Part shown: positions 6,276 through 12,460 of the stretch, piece after piece
Numbering within the stretch: the stretch's first letter is position 1
Layout: every line of letters begins with the position of its first letter
Assembly (NCBI GenBank): GCA_915069725.1
Contig: CAJZFF010000013.1
Span: 1-12,460 of the forward strand
Length of the DNA stretch: 12,460 nucleotides
Source: an uncultured Actinomyces sp.
Lineage (GTDB): Bacteria > Actinomycetota > Actinomycetes > Actinomycetales > Actinomycetaceae
Reading direction: 5' to 3'
Program-made: the position numbers and the translations under genes
The notes under the pieces: generated by a model
Databases searched by the model: none
Told to the model about the DNA's origin: nothing
The model's input: the letters and a program-made list of their open reading frames with translations, nothing else

Positions 6276-7946
6276 TTATGAGTCCGAGTCTTGCCTCGAC
6301 TGCTCCTCCGCAAACGCCCTGAGGTCAACCAGCATTTGCGTTGCTTCGGTAATGAGTCGTGCGATGTACTCCTGTGGCGTATCATTCCCGAGCTCTTCCT
6401 CTAGATAGGCCTGTCCACTGCTGCCTGATGAGTGTGCCGCAATGCGTGAACGCATCCTCTGGATTCTATGCAGCAGACGGACGTCGCGTTCGGTATGTTG
6501 GTATGACTGGGCCGTGAGGAACTTCTTGAGCTTGGCGATGCCTTTGTCGCCCTTGACGTCCGACAGGTACGACGCCAACTTTTTCTCGTTGAGATAATCT
6601 ACTAAGACAAGTGCGAGATTTATCGACTGCGTGCGAAGTTCTGCATCGGTGTCATTGACGGGGATACGCAGGCGCTGAAGCACGCCAGCGTCCGGCCCTT
6701 CTGCCTTGCGATGGAGCCGCCATCCCCAGTGCTTGTCCCAAGAACTCTGTAGTTGGTTGTACGCTAGTTTAAAGCAGTGTTCTGGGTTCTTGCTGTTGGT
6801 TGGCTGGTTAAGGAATGCCCGACGAAAAGCTACTTCACTCATTTTCTGTGTCGGAGGAACATTATAGGCAAGCCAATGAGTCCAGTGCTCTGATGGGATA
6901 TCTCGACCAATGTCTCCAAGAAACACCGATATGACGTCGAAGAACTCATTGTCTATTTTAACGCCCCACAGGTGGGAACACGATAGGTACCCGTCACTCA
7001 CCGTGTACAGCTCGGAATCATCATAGTATCTTTGGAGTGCTTCTCGTTTAAAGAACACGGGCGTGAGGTAAGGAGGTGCGTCCGGATTCTTGCCGAAGTA
7101 GTTGGCAAGACGATCTGGATCGCATGTGTACCTGACTGGCTTGCCGTGGTCGTCTTCGCCGATGATGAACTCTGGGTAGTCTGCCGGATCAGCCTCGTCC
7201 CAAGGCCAGATTCCGCAGGTGTCTTGGGGCGGAGCGGGAATAATTCGTTTTGCTAACACTCGAGAGAAGACTCGTCTCTCTTCTCCTGATATCTGACCAA
7301 CATTCAACGAGGCAAAAAGTAGGTCGATGTTGCTGTGGCCCTCAAACTCGAGATCGGAGAACTTGCTCGAGTTTTCGTTGCATGGCATGAAAGTAACGGA
7401 ATCGACCAATAGAACTGCATCGAGTTGTCGCGCAGCCATATAGCGTTTTAGTATGGGTGTCCGAACTTCAATTCTGTCGTCTTGGAATCTGATGGCAAGA
7501 TCTGTTGAACCGTCATTTTTGACTTCGTAGTAGTTGCCGGACTTTGGGTCCTGCCATAGGTTCATCAGGAGTCTGAATTCTTCGGACACTATCCAAGCAT
7601 CTGGTACAACGCCGTGAAATTGGTGAAAGATAACCAATGGTTCAAAATCTGGCAGTTTATTGCTTCTCGTGTACGATATTTCGCCTCCACTAGTTGCAAA
7701 TCCAGGAAATCCGTCACCCTTCGTGAAGTCCCAGCCGGCGTCTGAAAGAATTTTGTTGCGCATTCTTGGCTGAGCAAACACCATGTAGCGACCGCCGTTG
7801 TTCTCATTGTCGAGATGCCAGTCGTCGTACACGACTGTCCAGGGACCATCGCCGTTGGTGAAGGCCGATTTGATCATCCGCTCTTGCTTGAGCCGATCCC
7901 CTATCTGCTCATGTTCGTCGTCGTCCAGTTCGCTGTGCTTTGTCAT
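6276..7946 (-). CDS. Unknown large protein with C-terminal HEPN-like motif (operon gene 2)
   Basis: A 556-residue soluble protein with no signal peptide or membrane helix. I recall uncharacterised bacterial proteins with the same layout, but I know no family name. The middle carries FHGVVPDAWIVSEEFRLLMNLW (from residue 110), a Trp-rich stretch with CGIWPWDEAD (244-253) and CSHLWGVKIDNEFFDV (323-338). The last ~130 residues are helical and contain R499-S-R-I-A-A-H505, an R-x5-H as in HEPN ribonuclease domains, in the context RIQRMRSRIAAHSSG. HEPN RNases often act in toxin or phage-defence systems; assigning that here is inference. The start overlaps the upstream stop (ATGA) with AAGGA six bases before the ATG, so translation is coupled. 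Its GC content is clearly lower than that of the core genes. Confidence 0.8.
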   Translation of the reverse strand: MTKHSELDDDEHEQIGDRLKQERMIKSAFTNGDGPWTVVYDDWHLDNENNGGRYMVFAQPRMRNKILSDAGWDFTKGDGFPGFATSGGEISYTRSNKLPDFEPLVIFHQFHGVVPDAWIVSEEFRLLMNLWQDPKSGNYYEVKNDGSTDLAIRFQDDRIEVRTPILKRYMAARQLDAVLLVDSVTFMPCNENSSKFSDLEFEGHSNIDLLFASLNVGQISGEERRVFSRVLAKRIIPAPPQDTCGIWPWDEADPADYPEFIIGEDDHGKPVRYTCDPDRLANYFGKNPDAPPYLTPVFFKREALQRYYDDSELYTVSDGYLSCSHLWGVKIDNEFFDVISVFLGDIGRDIPSEHWTHWLAYNVPPTQKMSEVAFRRAFLNQPTNSKNPEHCFKLAYNQLQSSWDKHWGWRLHRKAEGPDAGVLQRLRIPVNDTDAELRTQSINLALVLVDYLNEKKLASYLSDVKGDKGIAKLKKFLTAQSYQHTERDVRLLHRIQRMRSRIAAHSSGSSGQAYLEEELGNDTPQEYIARLITEATQMLVDLRAFAEEQSRQDSDS

Positions 7947-8824
7947 CGTGATTCCTTTAAATCAGTTGCGCTTTGTCTGGATGACGCGTTGTGTGTGGGA
8001 GGACTGTCTGTCTTTGCAATATCTTCAACTGCGTCGCCAATCACTGATTCTTCTATTATACGAGATTTGTGAGGAAATGTAGCGGCCTTCAGGGCTATTG
8101 TGCTGGAAATGATCTTGTTTGCGTCCGACTGTTTGTCTGACTGCCTGAACCAGAGGCACCAGCATTCTTCGCAATGGCGATAGGTCAGCATAGTCGGTGC
8201 GAGACGTTTGCGTTTATGGCTGACGTGTTGCGTTATACTATGACCGCATTTGCAGAGTGGCACTATCGCTGCGGGCTGTTTGCCGCTGATCCGCGTCTTC
8301 TTCCCGAGTACGACGCTGCCGTCGCCGAGGAGGACGTACGGCACCAAGGGGAGTGGCCCGCCTGGCCGATCCTTCTTGAGCCAGCTGTTGTACCGCTCAA
8401 TGACAACTCGCTGGCTCTCGAGTTCATAGTCACGCAACTTCTTTCCTGGAGGAAATTGTTGTGGCACAAGGAACGACCGATGGCGGCCCGGTTTGATGGT
8501 TCTATCGATATTGGCAGATGCCGTCTCAACGAGGAGGGGTCCTCGGAGATCGCCCTTGGGATTGATGCGTCTGGTGCAGACAGACCAGCGTGGCCGGAGG
8601 CGTGCGGGCATGGCACCGACCCGGCTGATGTAGTGCTCAACGGGGCCGTAGTTAGTGATGTGGACGCAGCAGCCTGGGTCACCGATAGCGGACTCGAGGC
8701 CAAGCCGAAGTCCCTTGGGCTGGCGGATGGCGGTGGGCACCGTCCGAAAGAGGAAGACGCTGGCAGCAATCGCAACGGGAACGGCGCTGATGATCGTGGC
8801 CCAACTGGCAACTGTATTCAGCAT
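7943..8824 (-). CDS. Membrane-anchored Cys/His-rich protein (operon gene 1)
   Basis: A 293-residue protein that I do not recognise. Residues 3-27 form one hydrophobic helix (TVASWATIISAVPVAIAASVF), then a basic segment with FRTVPTAIRQPKG. The middle is soluble. A C-terminal cluster C191-x-C193-x-H195, H200, H203 and H217-C218-x2-C221-x-C223 looks like a metal-binding, zinc-ribbon-like module. The tail is Ser/Lys-rich and probably disordered. I chose ATG 8824 because GGACAGG sits six bases upstream and it puts the helix at the N terminus; the frame stays open to 8989, and ATG 8830 is two codons earlier. Its stop overlaps the start of the next gene by four bases, so the two products probably work together. 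The topology could hold the partner near the membrane. Confidence 0.75.
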   Translation of the reverse strand: MLNTVASWATIISAVPVAIAASVFLFRTVPTAIRQPKGLRLGLESAIGDPGCCVHITNYGPVEHYISRVGAMPARLRPRWSVCTRRINPKGDLRGPLLVETASANIDRTIKPGRHRSFLVPQQFPPGKKLRDYELESQRVVIERYNSWLKKDRPGGPLPLVPYVLLGDGSVVLGKKTRISGKQPAAIVPLCKCGHSITQHVSHKRKRLAPTMLTYRHCEECWCLWFRQSDKQSDANKIISSTIALKAATFPHKSRIIEESVIGDAVEDIAKTDSPPTHNASSRQSATDLKESR

Positions 8825-8848
8825 GACCATCCTGTCCGCTTGGGAGAG

Positions 8849-8879
8849 TGCAGGCCAGCGGTGACACTGGTGGCCTGCA
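8849..8879 (-). promoter_or_regulatory. Inverted repeat in the leader of the two-gene operon
   Basis: TGCAGGCCA (8849-8857) and TGGCCTGCA (8871-8879) are perfect 9-base arms around 13 bases, about 25 bases upstream of the chosen start of operon gene 1. In RNA this is a strong hairpin; in DNA it could be an operator. No T run follows on the minus strand, so it is not a typical terminator of the upstream reductase gene. Confidence 0.5.
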
Positions 8880-8971
8880 TAAGGGAACGTCGCCGTCGCT
8901 AGCCAGCCCGGCGTCATCGCATCCGTCTGGTTTCGTACCGCGACTTCTTCATCGTACGTCGGCAGCTTACC

Positions 8972-9011
8972 TGTAGATATTATCGTCATCTACAATTTAA
9001 TTTTTATCTAC
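8972..9011. repeat. ATCTAC repeats at the left edge of the AT-rich segment
   Basis: TGTAGAT (8972-8978) and ATCTACA (8988-8994) form an inverted repeat, and a third ATCTAC lies at 9006-9011, overlapping the stop codon of the reductase-like gene. Base composition switches from AT-rich to GC-rich here, so the repeats may mark an insertion boundary. Confidence 0.4.
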
Positions 9012-9534
9012 GAATATAATTCAACTCGACAATTCCATTATTTGTTATCGTGTTGATTAATTTCAATTTATGTTCCGCATCATTTTGGCTAAATAATTTT
9101 ATACCATTCCCTAAAATTGTCGGAACAATGGATATAAGATACTCATCAATCACATCTGAAGAAATGGCTTGTTGAACTAAGTCTGCTCCTCCACATATCC
9201 AAATATCTTCTCCTTCAACCCCTTTTAATTTCTTGATCAATTCCTCCAAATTATCACTTGTAAAAATGATCTTATCGGAATCTTGTTGTTCTCGGTGAGT
9301 GAAAACATAAGTCAATAAATTGTCATAAACCCAATTATCAGGGGATAACTCAGTTACTATCTGATTGTAAGTATTCCAACCCATCAGAACTGTGTCTATA
9401 TTTTTTATAAACTCAGAATAGGTACTTTCGTTTTCTAAACAATCTTCATGACCTTGCAGAAAAGCGACACCCCCATTTTTATCAGCAATATAGCCATCTA
9501 CACTCATAGCTATAAACAGTTTTACTTTTCTCAT
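9004..9534 (-). CDS. Dihydrofolate-reductase-like protein of the RibD C-terminal family
   Basis: A 176-residue reductase-fold protein predicted to bind NAD(P)H; the substrate is unknown, and family members are often annotated as dihydrofolate reductase without proof. Motifs are MSVDGYIAD (residues 10-18), MGWNTY (51-56), ICGGADLV (113-120) and PTILGNGIKLF (138-148), in the family order and at normal length. The codons are AT-rich with many Asn, Ile and Lys, quite unlike the flanking actinobacterial genes and typical of Firmicutes, so recent transfer is likely. The start at 9534 has GAGG seven bases upstream, and its own promoter lies at 9580-9588. The gene appears intact. It is not a classical FolA-type trimethoprim-resistance enzyme. 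Confidence 0.85.
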   Translation of the reverse strand: MRKVKLFIAMSVDGYIADKNGGVAFLQGHEDCLENESTYSEFIKNIDTVLMGWNTYNQIVTELSPDNWVYDNLLTYVFTHREQQDSDKIIFTSDNLEELIKKLKGVEGEDIWICGGADLVQQAISSDVIDEYLISIVPTILGNGIKLFSQNDAEHKLKLINTITNNGIVELNYIRR

Positions 9535-9579
9535 ATCTTAACCTCAACTTCTAATTTTTCTCTCTAAATATTTTAGGAT

Positions 9580-9588
9580 AGTATACCA
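9580..9588 (-). promoter_or_regulatory. Extended -10 promoter of the reductase-like gene
   Basis: On the minus strand TGGTATACT combines a TG extension with the -10 TATACT, about 45 bases upstream of the ATG. No clear -35 is visible, which fits an extended -10 promoter. The form is typical of low-GC Gram-positives. Confidence 0.55.
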
Positions 9589-9609
9589 TTTTCAGAGCAT
9601 CTGTTTTCT

Positions 9610-9819
9610 TTATTCTTTCCGCTGGGCTTGCACTATCTTTAACAGCTTATCTTGAAAGGTGTCTTTGCTCTTTTTATCAAAATATATCTCGGTTACAAAG
9701 GTCTTTCCGTTCATCTTTTTTGTTAGAACACCATCAGGCTTGCCTCTACCCTGCGCCTTTGCTGTACTCGCAGATCGCAGTCTGGTAACGGGGTTGCGTA
9801 TCCCTGCCATCGCTGGCAA
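9610..9819 (-). CDS. TnpW-like small transposon-encoded protein, possibly truncated
   Basis: The frame encodes up to 69 residues from TTG 9819, or 66 from ATG 9810. The C-terminal part, KPDGVLTKKMNGKTFVTEIY followed by FDKKSKDTFQDKLLKIVQ, matches from memory the TnpW family carried by Tn4451-type and related Clostridial elements; the function of that family is unknown. The frame stays open upstream (GEELDPFEGLPAMAG), so this may be the 3' end of a longer gene cut at the junction near 9845. No other transposon gene (TnpX, TnpV, relaxase) is present in the window. It lies between the XRE gene and the reductase-like gene on the same strand. Confidence 0.5.
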   Translation of the reverse strand: MPAMAGIRNPVTRLRSASTAKAQGRGKPDGVLTKKMNGKTFVTEIYFDKKSKDTFQDKLLKIVQAQRKE

Positions 9820-9845
9820 ACCCTCGAAGGGATCGAGCTCTTCTC

Positions 9846-10088
9846 CTACACCTCCAACCCACTCACCAACCCACCGGCGTCGGTGTCGAGGGCGTGGGCG
9901 ATGCGGAGGATGTTGTGGAGGCTGAGGTTGCGTTGGCCGCGTTCGACCTGGCCGATGTACGACCAGTGCAGGGTGGTGCGCTCGGCCAGCTTCTCCTGCG
10001 ACAGGCCCAGCTGCTCGCGGCGGGCGCGCACGCGCCGACCGAACTCACCGGTGGCTGGTGAGAGCGGCGGCTTGCGGTCGGTGGGCAC
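9846..10088 (-). CDS. XRE-family helix-turn-helix regulator
   Basis: An 80-residue Cro/CI-type DNA-binding protein, nearly all of it one HTH domain. Residues 15-69 contain FGRRVRARREQLGLSQEKLA, the recognition region HWSYIGQVERGQRN and the closing helix LHNILRIAHAL. The start is GTG 10088, the only in-frame start before a stop codon. A GGAG sits only two bases from it, too close for normal use, so initiation is unusual or leaderless. The stop lies where foreign-looking sequence begins, so the C terminus may have been altered, though the length is normal for the family. Tandem 15-base repeats upstream (10125-10154) may be its own operator. It lies downstream of the membrane-protein gene on the same strand. 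Confidence 0.85.
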   Translation of the reverse strand: MPTDRKPPLSPATGEFGRRVRARREQLGLSQEKLAERTTLHWSYIGQVERGQRNLSLHNILRIAHALDTDAGGLVSGLEV

Positions 10089-10124
10089 GGCTCCATTTCA
10101 ACCGGCGAAAGACTCCTAATCCAG

Positions 10125-10154
10125 AGACTATGTATCTCAAGACGATGTATCCTG
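10125..10154. repeat. Tandem 15-base repeat upstream of the XRE gene, candidate operator
   Basis: Two adjacent 15-base units, AGACTATGTATCTCA and AGACGATGTATCCTG, share AGAC-N-ATGTATC. A spacing of about 1.5 helical turns puts the two sites on opposite DNA faces. They lie 37-66 bases upstream of the XRE start, where autoregulation would be expected. Confidence 0.45.
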
Positions 10155-10230
10155 TGGCTGTCCGTAGCGGTCGAGTAGGTGAGGAGGTGAGCCTGATGGA
10201 CGGTGGCGAGTGACCATTCGCAGAGATCCT

Positions 10231-11388
10231 CTACCCCTCTCGGGAGGATGCTGCTGCCTCAGGCTGCTCGGTCTGGGGCAGCTCCTCGTTCAGTGTCCAG
10301 GTGAAGGCAACGCCGGAGCCTGGCATGAGCCAACCAGCCGACTCGAGGGCGATGACCTTGCCTGGGACGGCTTCCGGTGATCGGACGATGCGGGCCGCTG
10401 GTGCCGTGGCCACGGTGTCGTTGACACGCATATCGCCGATATTGGTGTCGGTGTAGTCCAATCGCAGCGACCAGCCTCGGGTTGGTTGTCTGACGGCGAA
10501 GTACAGTCGGTGGCTCCACTGGGGGGTGATGGTGCGGAAGACCTGGCGGATACGGACTGGCTTGCCGCTCCTGGCGTCTTCGTCCAGGTCAACGCTGTAG
10601 GTCTGGCCGGTAGCACGGGTACTGCGGCGGATGGGTTGAGGCCGGCCATCGACGGTCAGCTCCAGAAGCTCGTATGCCTCTTGGCTTCGAGCGTCCATGC
10701 CAGGGCGCGGTGCCATGAACCAGGTAGAGGTAGCAGGCACATCCTGGCGCAGCTCGGTGTACTCATCCTGGTCAGACACACAAGCGAAACGCCGGGTAGC
10801 ACTGCAGGGCACGGTGGTGTACTCCCACTCCACGGTGACGTCGAACAGAGGAGTACCTGCGGTACTCCTCTCTACTGCAGTAGAGAGCCGAACGCGCACC
10901 GCCACGTCGTACCACCGCTCAGCGGCGCGGATGGCTTGGTCTCGGATGTCGCGGTAGATCTCCCGAGCAAACTGCTCATCACCCAGGCGCAGGGCCATCA
11001 CGTTGGCCGCGATGTCGTCCAGCAGCTCCGGCGTGGCCACACGCTTCAAATCCTCAGGATGGATGGCAAAGCCCTCAACCACCGCATCACGCATCGCCGG
11101 AGCCTCCTCACGGATGATCTGGCGGAAGCGAGCCAGCGTGTGCGCCTCCTGGTCTCTGCGGAAGGTGTACTCGAAGAACGTCGAGAGCAGCCCCGCACCA
11201 AACAGCGTCCCACCCAGCTCACCCAGCGGCAGGGCGTGCAGCCACTGCCAACTTCCCAGCTGCAGCGGAGTCAGCCAAGCGTTGAGCATCATGAGGAGGA
11301 TGCCTGCCAGAGTGAAGGAGACGGCCAGAAGGGAAGCCTTAGTTTTGCGGAGGCGGTGGTGGAGGGAAGGGGGATGATCGTTGGACAT
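10231..11388 (-). CDS. Membrane protein of unknown function with large soluble domain
   Basis: A 385-residue protein with two hydrophobic helices near the N terminus (about residues 19-40 and 55-74), followed by a charged segment (FRRDQEAHTLARFRQIIREE) and about 300 soluble residues, probably cytoplasmic. Later stretches such as TVEWEYTTVP, RRFACVSDQDEY and VDGRPQPIRRSTRA suggest beta-rich structure. I recall similar uncharacterised actinobacterial proteins, but no named domain. The start at 11388 lacks a Shine-Dalgarno site; TATAAT ends ten bases upstream, so the mRNA leader is only a few bases or none. The XRE gene lies 142 bases downstream on the same strand. Two overlapping palindromes lie inside its coding sequence (10847-10887). 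Confidence 0.75.
   Translation of the reverse strand: MSNDHPPSLHHRLRKTKASLLAVSFTLAGILLMMLNAWLTPLQLGSWQWLHALPLGELGGTLFGAGLLSTFFEYTFRRDQEAHTLARFRQIIREEAPAMRDAVVEGFAIHPEDLKRVATPELLDDIAANVMALRLGDEQFAREIYRDIRDQAIRAAERWYDVAVRVRLSTAVERSTAGTPLFDVTVEWEYTTVPCSATRRFACVSDQDEYTELRQDVPATSTWFMAPRPGMDARSQEAYELLELTVDGRPQPIRRSTRATGQTYSVDLDEDARSGKPVRIRQVFRTITPQWSHRLYFAVRQPTRGWSLRLDYTDTNIGDMRVNDTVATAPAARIVRSPEAVPGKVIALESAGWLMPGSGVAFTWTLNEELPQTEQPEAAASSREG
10847..10887. repeat. Two overlapping perfect palindromes inside the membrane-protein gene
   Basis: AGAGGAGTACC (10847-10857) and GGTACTCCTCT (10861-10871) form 11-base arms around TGC. A perfect 20-base palindrome centred on CTGCAG spans 10868-10887 and shares four bases with the first. 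Both lie in the coding frame, in the stretch encoding LSTAVERSTAGT. Confidence 0.8.
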
Positions 11389-11500
11389 GTATGGACTTAT
11401 TATAGCAAACTTGCCATATATAATCTAAGTGATACCAAACCAGATCGCGTCTTCATTGTGGTGCTCATTTGCCCCTTAGAGAGTGGGCTAGAATCACCCC
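11389..11500. promoter_or_regulatory. Divergent leaderless-type promoters
   Basis: This AT-rich 112-base gap separates the membrane-protein gene (leftward) from the unknown gene at 11501 (rightward). The leftward -10 is TATAAT (11399-11404, minus strand), ten bases from the ATG. The rightward -10 is TAGAAT (11489-11494), six bases from the ATG. Neither gene has a Shine-Dalgarno sequence. No strong -35 is visible on either side (TTAGAT is 18 bases above the leftward -10). Confidence 0.6.
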
Positions 11501-12202
11501 ATGTGGAATCCGGCGCGTGAACTCCTCGCCATGATCGACTCATGGGACAGCAGCAACTCGCTCATCATCGGCCGAGGAGAACCCACGAACGATGACTCAT
11601 CGGTAGTTTTTTGGGAGACTCAGGCGACCGCCGTCCGCTTGCTTCTTGAGGTCGAAGAGTTCCTGCGGGATGACGGTTCCTACGAGGAAGACGCAAACAC
11701 TCTTGTCGAGCTTTGGCAGGAGTTATTCCCGCCGCGACAAGATTGGTGCTCATCCGGAGGATTCCCTCGAGCCTCGCGGGGGACACGGAGCGCTTTGCGA
11801 CAGATCGCTCGCCGCATGGACAGTGAGAGCACACAGTTCGTCGATTTGAGCCCCGACGCCCTGGGCGAACTAGGGCAGGCGCTTGAGGAGCTGTTACGCA
11901 CGATCCAACACCTGCCCAACCTTCAGCCAGCGGATCGCGATAGGCTTGTTCTCCTGATTCAGCGCGCATTGCGGATCATCGAAGAGGAGCCTGATCGACC
12001 TGACAAAATTCAAGCGGTTACCTGCGAAGTTGCCGGCGCTACTCTTCCTGTCGTGAGTGTCGCGCCCGAGGAAAAACGCAGAGGAATCTTGGATAAAATT
12101 ATGCATATTGCAGGCATATGGGCCATGAATGTAACTGCTGGTGCAGCAGGGAACTTGCTGGCAGCCGGCGCTGCGCTATATTTACCTCAAATTCAGTCTT
12201 AG
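11501..12202 (+). CDS. Unknown protein with C-terminal hydrophobic segment
   Basis: A 233-residue protein that I do not recognise. It opens with MWNPARELLAMIDSWDSSNS and is acidic and largely helical. Residues about 120-165 (DALGELGQALEELLRTIQHL and onward) suggest an amphipathic or coiled-coil region. The last ~30 residues (HIAGIWAMNVTAGAAGNLLA and onward) are hydrophobic and could be a tail anchor or one transmembrane helix. The ATG at 11501 follows TAGAAT by six bases with no ribosome site, so a leaderless message is likely. It is divergent from the membrane-protein gene and may share its regulation. The frame shows good high-GC codon bias in most of its length and weaker bias near the end. 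Confidence 0.7.
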   Translation: MWNPARELLAMIDSWDSSNSLIIGRGEPTNDDSSVVFWETQATAVRLLLEVEEFLRDDGSYEEDANTLVELWQELFPPRQDWCSSGGFPRASRGTRSALRQIARRMDSESTQFVDLSPDALGELGQALEELLRTIQHLPNLQPADRDRLVLLIQRALRIIEEEPDRPDKIQAVTCEVAGATLPVVSVAPEEKRRGILDKIMHIAGIWAMNVTAGAAGNLLAAGAALYLPQIQS

Positions 12203-12460
12203 AATGGTTTGATGAATTCAAGATACGTACAAGTCAATAGTACTGGGCGATGTTAGCTGTCTGTGCGATCGCTTGCCCTGAGATTTCTCACTCGATGCGC
12301 TAGAGCCAAAAACGATGGGACGCATTTCGAGTATAACGAAGTAAGTAGCGGAATACTGTACCAACCCTGAGGTACGCTGCTATCTCGAAACCACTGCTCG
12401 TGCGCTAGGTGTACTGATCGGGGAGGTTGGTTAGGCGGGTGATGGGTGGGTGGCCTTGGG
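12203..12460. other. No supported gene; G-quadruplex motif at the end
   Basis: No open frame with a start site or family resemblance is seen in these 258 bases. Bases 12437-12460 hold four GGG tracts with loops of 4, 1 and 7 bases, meeting the usual G-quadruplex pattern on the plus strand. A gene may begin beyond the window. Confidence 0.5.

Noticed and set aside
8174..8902. Plus-strand 242-codon open frame opposite operon gene 1
   Set aside because: No ribosome site and no membrane or family pattern. The minus-strand frame has a plausible start, a membrane helix, a Cys/His cluster and a coupled stop.
1..12460. CRISPR array or complete insertion sequence
   Set aside because: No regularly spaced repeats, and no full transposase gene or paired terminal inverted repeats were found.

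Overview
The window looks like the chromosome of a high-GC actinobacterium, probably in or near Actinomycetaceae (Actinomyces/Schaalia). The main reasons are strongly GC-biased third codon positions, a homodimeric-type pyruvate dehydrogenase E1 (aceE) diverging from a DUF3052 gene (an arrangement known from other actinobacteria), a DUF1266 protein, and several genes that appear to have leaderless starts. The genus is a guess.

Left part (1-5460) is mostly core-like. It holds the 5' end of aceE (minus strand, cut by the window edge), a 397-base divergent gap, the DUF3052 gene, tRNA-Val(UAC), an alpha/beta hydrolase, a 53-codon remnant of a YdeI/OmpD-associated protein, a membrane-anchored DUF1266 protein, a class I/II aminotransferase and tRNA-Leu(UAA).

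Middle part (about 5461-9845) looks like an accessory island. After tRNA-Leu comes a protein with two recombinase-type helix-turn-helix units. Then, on the minus strand, comes a tightly coupled two-gene operon (ATGA overlap): a membrane-anchored Cys/His-rich protein followed by a 556-residue protein with a C-terminal HEPN-like R-x5-H motif. This pair is the best candidate for an undescribed system, possibly defence, but that function is inference. Upstream of it is a strongly AT-rich patch (about 8990-9790) with Firmicutes-like codon use. It carries a RibD-C/dihydrofolate-reductase-like gene with its own extended -10 promoter and a TnpW-like fragment, which suggests debris of a transferred transposon.

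Right part (9846-12460) returns to high GC: a small XRE regulator with tandem repeats upstream, a two-helix membrane protein of unknown function whose coding sequence contains two overlapping perfect palindromes, and a divergent unknown gene with a C-terminal hydrophobic segment. The last two share a 112-base divergent promoter region, and both starts sit a few bases after a -10 hexamer. The final 258 bases contain no gene that I can support.
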